DNA of 64,000 nucleotides, from contig NZ_LIWB01000007.1 in the NCBI RefSeq assembly GCF_001905725.1, positions 248,001 through 312,000 of the forward strand. The letters are read 5' to 3'. Made by a program: the position numbers and the translations under genes. Shown one piece after another: positions 59,204 to 64,000 of this stretch. The notes under the pieces were generated by a model, which was not told where the DNA came from, did no database searches, and saw only the letters and a program-made list of their open reading frames with translations. The DNA comes from Streptomyces sp. CB02400 (GTDB lineage: Bacteria > Actinomycetota > Actinomycetes > Streptomycetales > Streptomycetaceae). How positions within the stretch are numbered: position 1 is the first letter of the stretch; every line of letters starts with the position of its first letter.

Positions 59204-61102
59204 ATGCCGACCGAAACGTTTGAGTTCCAGGTAGAGGCCCGTCAGCTGCTCCAGCTGATGATCCACTCGGTCTACTCGAACAAGGACGTCTTCCTCCGTG
59301 AACTCGTCTCCAACGCCTCCGACGCGCTCGACAAGCTGCGTCTGGCCAAGCTGCGGGACGACTCCCTCGACGCCGACCTCTCCGACCTGCACATCGAGCT
59401 CGAGATCGACAAGGACGCCCGCACCCTCACCGTGCGGGACAACGGCGTCGGCATGTCGTACGACGAGGTCGGGCAGCTCATCGGCACGATCGCCAACTCG
59501 GGCACCGCTCAGCTCCTGCGGGAGCTGCGGGAGGCGCAGGACGGGACCGGGACGGAGGGGCTGATCGGCCAGTTCGGCGTCGGCTTCTACTCGGGCTTCA
59601 TGGTCGCGGACGAGGTCACCCTGCTCACCCGGCGCGCGGGCGAGGGGCAGGGCACCCGGTGGACGTCGCGCGGCGAGGGCACGTACACCCTGGAGCGGGT
59701 CGACGACGCGCCGCAGGGCACCTCGGTCACGCTGCACCTCAAGCCGGCCGACCCCGACAACCAGCTGCACGACTACACCTCGGTGTGGAAGATCAAGGAG
59801 ATCGTCAAGCGCTACTCGGACTTCATCACCTGGCCGATCAGGCTCGTCGGGGAGACGGGCGGGGACGGCGAGGCGGCCGGACCCGAGACGCTGAACTCGA
59901 TGAAGGCGCTGTGGGCGCGCTCTCGCGAGGAGGTGTCCGAGGAGGAGTACCACGAGCTGTACAAGCACATCGGCCACGACTGGCGCGAACCGCTTCAGAC
60001 CATCCAGCTGCAGGCCGAGGGCACCTTCGAGTACCAGGCCCTGCTGTTCGTCCCGTCGCACGCCCCGCACGACCTGTTCACCCAGAACTTCAGGCACGGG
60101 CTGCAGCTGTACGTGAAGCGCGTCTTCATCATGGACGACTGCGAGGCGCTGCTGCCGCCGTACCTGCGGTTCGTCAAGGGCGTGGTCGACGCACAGGACC
60201 TCTCGCTGAACGTGTCCCGCGAGATCCTCCAGCAGGACCGGCACATCCGGATGATGCAGCGCCGGCTCACCAAGAAGGTGCTGGCGTCGGTCAAGAGCAT
60301 GATGACCGGTGACGCCGAGCGGTACGCCACGTTCTGGCGGGAGTTCGGCGCGGTGCTGAAGGAGGGCCTGGTCACCGACCCCGACAACCGTGACGCCCTC
60401 CTCGCGGTGACCTCGTTCGCGACCACGCGCGGGGACGACGGCACGGCCACACTGAAGCAGTACGTGGAGCGGATGCCGGACGGGCAGGACGACATCTGGT
60501 TCATCACCGGCGAGTCGCGGGAGAGCATCGACAACTCCCCGCACATGGAGGCGTTCCGGGAGCGCGGCATCGAGGTGCTGCTGCTCACCGATCCCGTCGA
60601 CGAGATGTGGGTCGACGCCGTGGGCGAGTACGAGGGCAAGCGGCTGCGGTCGATCGCCAAGGGCGAGGTCGACCTCGGCGCGCGGGAGGACGACAGGAGC
60701 GAGGACGAACGGCAGCAGCAGGCCGAGGAGTACGCGGGTCTGCTCGACTGGATGCGGGAGCGGCTGGACGAGGACGTCAAGGAGGTGCGGCTGTCCACGC
60801 GGCTGACGGTGTCCCCGGCCTGTCTCGTCGCCGACGCGAACGATCTCACGCCGGCGCTGGAGAACATGTACCGGGCCATGGGCCAGGAGGTGCCGCGCAC
60901 CAAGCGCATCCTCGAACTCAACCCGGACCACGCGCTGGTGAAGGGCCTCAACGAGGCGTACGGGGAGCGCGAGGACCGCTCGGACCTCACCGACACCGCC
61001 GAACTCCTCCACTCCCTGGCCGTGTTGGCGGAGGGCGGCCGGCCGAAGGACCCGGCGCGCTTCGTGCGGCTGATGGCGGACCGGCTGGAGCGCACCCTGT
61101 GA
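59204..61102 (+). CDS. htpG: Hsp90-family chaperone HtpG
   Basis: Cytosolic ATP-dependent chaperone, 632 residues, the normal bacterial length. The N-terminal GHKL ATPase holds [27 protein letters not shown] and [15 protein letters not shown]. The middle domain contains the catalytic Arg loop ([14 protein letters not shown]), and the C-terminal dimerisation domain follows from about 500. GAGGTAATC precedes the ATG at a usual distance. The upstream 60 bp include TTTTACTAAAATG, an A/T-rich patch that could be the promoter. Converges with a small membrane-protein gene. Confidence 0.97.
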
Positions 61103-61113
61103 CGTACCCGTGA

Positions 61114-61680
61114 TCAGAGGCGTGCCGGTTCGGCCGTCCCCGGCCTCCGGGCGGCCGCGCGGAGGCGTCGGCCGCGGCGGGTCGGTCCCCATGGCTTGAG
61201 GATCGAGATCACCGTCATGAAGACGTAGGCGGTCAGGGAGACGATCGGCCCCATGAGGACGTCGCCCCCGTCGGGCAGGGGGTGCCCGGCGGACACGGCC
61301 GCCGCGGCGGCGTTCACGCCCGGCCGCAGTACGAGGGCCGTGGCGGTGGTCGTGGTCAGGGTCAGCCAGAACTTCGTCCACACCCAGCGGTGCCTCGCCA
61401 GTCCCCAGGGCGTGCCCAGGGACAGGACGAGGCCGCTGAGGAGGGTCAGGAAGGCGACCGGCAGCATGAGCCAGTCCGCGAAGATCTTCATGGCCCGGAC
61501 GGACGCCTCCACCACGGCCGCGGACCCGGTGGTGTTCGCGGTGATGGCGAGCGCGAGCAGCCCGACGGTGAGTCCGAGCCAGCCGGCGGAGGCGAGGACA
61601 TGGATGACGAGGTGGGCCCGGCGTGCGGGGCGGCTGAGTTTCACCCGACCCACGGTGCCGGGCCCGGGCGGCGCGGACAT
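61114..61680 (-). CDS. DUF2269-like four-helix membrane protein
   Basis: Integral membrane protein of 188 residues with about four helices (about 22-48, 65-90, 100-122 and 140-162). A His in the first helix (HLVIHVLASAGWLGLTVGLL) and its spacing resemble small DUF2269/CopD-like membrane proteins, but no metal or haem site is certain. The C-terminus is Arg-rich and cytoplasmic. No signal for its role in the neighbourhood. Ends 11 bp from the htpG stop. Confidence 0.72.
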   Translation of the reverse strand: MSAPPGPGTVGRVKLSRPARRAHLVIHVLASAGWLGLTVGLLALAITANTTGSAAVVEASVRAMKIFADWLMLPVAFLTLLSGLVLSLGTPWGLARHRWVWTKFWLTLTTTTATALVLRPGVNAAAAAVSAGHPLPDGGDVLMGPIVSLTAYVFMTVISILKPWGPTRRGRRLRAAARRPGTAEPARL

Positions 61681-61731
61681 CTGACGGCGGGAGTAACCCC
61701 GCGTACTGACGTCGGCGTACGCCGGACGCGG

Positions 61732-62817
61732 TCAGCGCTCGCGCAGCCGGCCCATCCCCGTCAGGGTGCGCCGGGCCGCGTCGGCCAGCAGGGGACGGCC
61801 GCGCACGAAGCGACGGGCGGCCCGCGCCGGTTCCCGGCCCAGCCGGTACGCGGCCCCGCCCGGTCCCGGACGCACCACGGCACCCTCGTAGACCGGGAGT
61901 TCGCGGGTCTTGAGGGAGTCCTTGTAGCGGGCGGGGCCGCTGCCCAGGTCGACCGTGCGGATGCCGTCCGCGGCGGCGGCCTGGAGCATCCGCAGGTGCA
62001 GCACCAGTCCGGGTGAGTACCGGCCGTGGTCACGGTCGTACGCGGGGAACCACCAGGAGAGCACGGTGGCCGAGCGCAGGCCGAAGTGGGCGGCCACGGG
62101 GCGGCCGTCGGCGTACAGCACGGAGAGCAGTCCGCGGCACCCGGGATCGTCGCCGTGCGCCAGCAGGTCCACCAGCCGGGTGATCCACTGCTGGGCGAAC
62201 CGGTCCCGGCGGCCCGTCCGCCGGTACTGGGCGGATTTCCAGCGCATCAGCGCCCGTAACGCCTCGGGGTCCCGGGCGTCGTACACGAACCGCACCTCGC
62301 CGACCTGCCGGGCGAGCCTGCGTTCCTTGGCCAGGGTCTGCTTGAGGAAATGGGGGGAACGGGCGCGCAGCCCGTCGGTGTAGTGCTCGTATCCCCGGTC
62401 GAGGTCGACGACCGGGCTCGCGAGTTCCTCGACGGCGTGCGGTACGAAGAGGTGCTGACCGGCCTCCAGGTTGTCGAACTCCCACGAGGAGAGCGCGCAG
62501 GCCGCGAGCAGGGCGCGCGGGTCGAGCCGGAGGCCGGGGCGCAGGACGGCGCCCTGGCTGTCCGACACCCCGAGCCCGATGGCCCGGCCCCGGCCCAGTG
62601 GCCCCTTCTCGTACGGGAGGAATCCGACGGGTGTCCCGTCGTCCTGTAATACGGCCACCCTGGCGCCGGGCCTGACCTGTCCGACGGCCGTGGTGAACGC
62701 CGGGTCGAGAAACGGGTTCTCCGGTGCGCCGGACTCGGCGCGCAGGTCTCTCCACGTCTTGTGCTCGCTCGGCCCGAGTTCGTCGGGCCGCACCACGAGA
62801 ACGCGCTTTCCGTACAT
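61732..62817 (-). CDS. GNAT/FemAB-like acyltransferase
   Basis: Protein of 361 residues with two GNAT-like halves as in FemAB/CelD-type acyl- or aminoacyl-transferases. Features include the N-terminal FLDPAFTTAVGQVRPGARVAV and the C-terminal GNAT core (AAHFGLRSATVLSWWFPAYD, SPGLVLHLRMLQAAAADGIRTVDLGSGPARYKDSL). The ATG at 62817 is fixed by AGGAGG 7 bases upstream; the open frame beyond has no similarity. Such proteins modify exopolysaccharide or peptidoglycan precursors. No glycan gene is adjacent, so the target is unknown. Confidence 0.8.
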   Translation of the reverse strand: MYGKRVLVVRPDELGPSEHKTWRDLRAESGAPENPFLDPAFTTAVGQVRPGARVAVLQDDGTPVGFLPYEKGPLGRGRAIGLGVSDSQGAVLRPGLRLDPRALLAACALSSWEFDNLEAGQHLFVPHAVEELASPVVDLDRGYEHYTDGLRARSPHFLKQTLAKERRLARQVGEVRFVYDARDPEALRALMRWKSAQYRRTGRRDRFAQQWITRLVDLLAHGDDPGCRGLLSVLYADGRPVAAHFGLRSATVLSWWFPAYDRDHGRYSPGLVLHLRMLQAAAADGIRTVDLGSGPARYKDSLKTRELPVYEGAVVRPGPGGAAYRLGREPARAARRFVRGRPLLADAARRTLTGMGRLRER

Positions 62818-62949
62818 GTGTGTGCCTCCTGTGTCGTCACGGTCTCCGGGACACGAGAAGGCCTGCTCGTCACCGTGGACCGGCTCGGGGAGCACGCGGC
62901 GGGCGGTACCCGGCCGCACGGCGCAGGCCTTGGGCGCTACCGCGGTCGC

Positions 62950-63336
62950 TCAGCAGCGGAATGTCTGCAGGCCGGCGGCGCTGGGGGCCGGACCGACCGG
63001 GCCCCGGCCCGGTGGCGGCCCCACCGGGTACGGCCGGGGAGCGGGTCCTCGCTGCGCGCCGGCCGTCGGGTGGGCGGGGCCGGCCGCTCCGTCCGCCCCC
63101 GAGGCCCTCGGCGGGCGGGCGAGGGGCCGGTGGAGCGAGGCGTCGCCCTCGCCGGGTAAGGGCTTGCCGACGGCCTCGGGCATGTCGACGGCCCCGGGAA
63201 CCGCCTCGGCCGAACCGTGCTGCTGTGCGGCGGGATGCGCCGTGGCGGGCCGGTCCGCCGCCGGCGCCGGGGAGCACAGGGTCCAGAGCAGCGCCGAGGC
63301 CAGCAGTACGACTGCCGTCGCCCATCGAGACCGCAC
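62950..63336 (-). CDS. Small secreted Pro/Gly-rich protein
   Basis: A 128-residue protein with a clear signal peptide (MRSRWATAVVLLASALLWTLCSPAPAA, cleavage near 27), then low-complexity Pro/Gly/Ala sequence and the C-terminus LQTFRC. GTG 63336 is preceded by AAGGGGTGA. I do not recognise a domain. The single Cys at the very C-terminus and the short conserved-looking end suggest a small exported protein, but its composition makes any assignment weak. Confidence 0.55.
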   Translation of the reverse strand: MRSRWATAVVLLASALLWTLCSPAPAADRPATAHPAAQQHGSAEAVPGAVDMPEAVGKPLPGEGDASLHRPLARPPRASGADGAAGPAHPTAGAQRGPAPRPYPVGPPPGRGPVGPAPSAAGLQTFRC

Positions 63337-63665
63337 CGGTCACCCCTTCGGCATGCGTCCGGCGGGGGTGGGTACACCGGGTCGGCGCCGGGCGGGCCCC
63401 CCACGCATGTGCGCCCGGCACGTCATCCAGTAGCGCCGAGCGCGTCCCGCTCCGTCAAGTCCTCCGCGTCGCGAGGCGGCGCACTCGGCGCGCACCGCCC
63501 GCGGTGTCTCCCGCGGGCCCCGCCCTTCACGCCGGAGTGCGCGTCCCGGCGGACGGCGAGGGCCGCACCCGTCCATCCGTCCGTCCGGGCGGGCTCCCGC
63601 CGCCGGGATGATGTTTCGGCCGAAGCCGCGGTGTGCTCCCGGCCGGCTCCGGGCACCTGTGATCG
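63337..63665. other. 329-bp intergenic region
   Basis: Between the divergent small secreted protein gene and the antiporter gene. Open frames here have no start with a ribosome-binding site and no recognisable protein. I see no clear operator or RNA. The RBS and leader of the secreted-protein gene occupy the left end. Confidence 0.5.
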
Positions 63666-64000
63666 GTGACCTCCCCTGACTACCTCTTCACCCTGCTCGG
63701 GGCCGGTGCCCTCGGCGCGGCCGTGCTGCCCCGGCTGGTGGCCCGCAGACCGCTGTCGTTGCCGCTGGTGTTCCTCGTCTGCGGAGTCGCCCTCCAGTTG
63801 CTGCCCATGCCCCTGCCCATGCCCGAGATCGATCCGGTGGCGGACCGGACGTGGGTGGAGCACGTCACCGAGATCTGTGTGGTCATCTCCCTCATGGGCG
63901 CCGGTCTCGCCCTGAACCGGCCGTTCGGCCGCCGGCGCTGGCAGGGCACCTGGCGGCAGCTGGGCGTCACCATGCCGCTGACCATCGCGGCCGTGGGCCT
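63666..64000 (+). CDS. Cation/proton antiporter, N-terminal part (cut by window end)
   Basis: A GTG at 63666 opens a frame that runs off the window: VTSPDYLFTLLGAGALGAAV, PLVFLVCGVALQLLPMP and EICVVISLMGAGLALNRPFG are successive membrane helices of a CPA-type sodium/proton antiporter. The conserved MGAGLALNRP region of the NhaP-like group is recognisable. Only about 110 residues are visible. There is no good ribosome-binding site before the GTG, so the start could differ. Confidence 0.75.
   Translation, partial: MTSPDYLFTLLGAGALGAAVLPRLVARRPLSLPLVFLVCGVALQLLPMPLPMPEIDPVADRTWVEHVTEICVVISLMGAGLALNRPFGRRRWQGTWRQLGVTMPLTIAAVG

Noticed and set aside
63423..63863. Minus-strand open frame near the right edge
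   Set aside because: It overlaps the antiporter start on the plus strand, lacks a ribosome-binding site and has no recognisable sequence.

Overview
This window is chromosomal DNA from a high-GC actinomycete, almost certainly a Streptomyces. The evidence is the very strong G/C bias at third codon positions, frequent GTG starts, many multidomain SpoIIE-type phosphatases and HATPase (anti-sigma-like) proteins, a DUF574 methyltransferase, secreted polysaccharide-degrading enzymes with long twin-hydrophobic signal peptides, and LacI/GntR/IclR regulators beside sugar ABC transporters. Such a mix is typical of a chromosome arm. I see no tRNA, rRNA, CRISPR array, insertion sequence or phage module. 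Both edges cut a gene: the SpoIIE phosphatase at the left and a cation/proton antiporter at the right.

Layout. (1) 1-8.8 kb: a SpoIIE phosphatase; a GH64 beta-1,3-glucanase with a perfect 20-bp palindrome in its promoter; a GntR/UTRA regulator divergent from a CBM3-GH16 glucanase-type enzyme across five ACTGGT-like boxes; an IclR regulator; and a membrane SpoIIE phosphatase. (2) 8.8-15.8 kb: an oligosaccharide locus with a GH1 beta-glycosidase, two permeases and a solute-binding lipoprotein, divergent from a YicI-type GH31 alpha-xylosidase. Together these suggest xyloglucan-oligosaccharide use. (3) 15.8-19.5 kb: PPK2, an SDR, a TauE-type permease and a frameshifted DUF574 methyltransferase. 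(4) 19.5-29.2 kb: a LacI repressor with twin 16-bp operators, an ABC importer, a GH42 beta-galactosidase, a GH30 endo-beta-1,6-galactanase-like enzyme with a ricin-type module, and a sugar O-acetyltransferase. I read this as a type II arabinogalactan (beta-1,6-galactan) locus. (5) 29.2-33.1 kb: a tight three-gene cassette with an unknown protein, a MoxR AAA ATPase and a zincin-VWA protein. (6) 33.2-39.4 kb: a fucose/arabinose-type isomerase, an FGGY kinase and a LacI regulator with three matching operators. Beside them is a broken GH172 (DUF2961) gene joined out of frame to the 3' half of an ABC permease, which is a deletion scar. An N-terminal fragment of a secreted phospholipase A2 also lies here. 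(7) 39.4-43.3 kb: an iron-siderophore uptake operon with a fused FecCD double permease and an iron box. (8) 43.4-51.8 kb: an SPL-like radical SAM protein, a 98-bp tandem repeat, the large catalase KatE, a double-CBM32 beta-helix protein, an AhpD-like protein and MsrA. (9) 52-64 kb: a third SpoIIE sensor phosphatase, a HATPase protein, an EmrB-type MFS pump with a MarR regulator, a beta-hydroxyacid dehydrogenase-like protein divergent from TetR over twin operators, HtpG, and small membrane or secreted proteins.

How the parts work together. Regions 1, 2, 4 and 6 are self-contained sugar-use loci, each with a regulator, an ABC importer or its remnant, and glycoside hydrolases. Secreted enzymes cut plant, fungal or mycobacterial polysaccharide, importers take up the fragments, and cytoplasmic GH1, GH31 or GH42 enzymes finish the job. 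Region 6 has lost its importer. Regions 8 and 9 lean towards oxidative and protein stress. The least understood intact unit is the cassette in region 5. Function calls rest on motifs recognised by eye; no database search was run.
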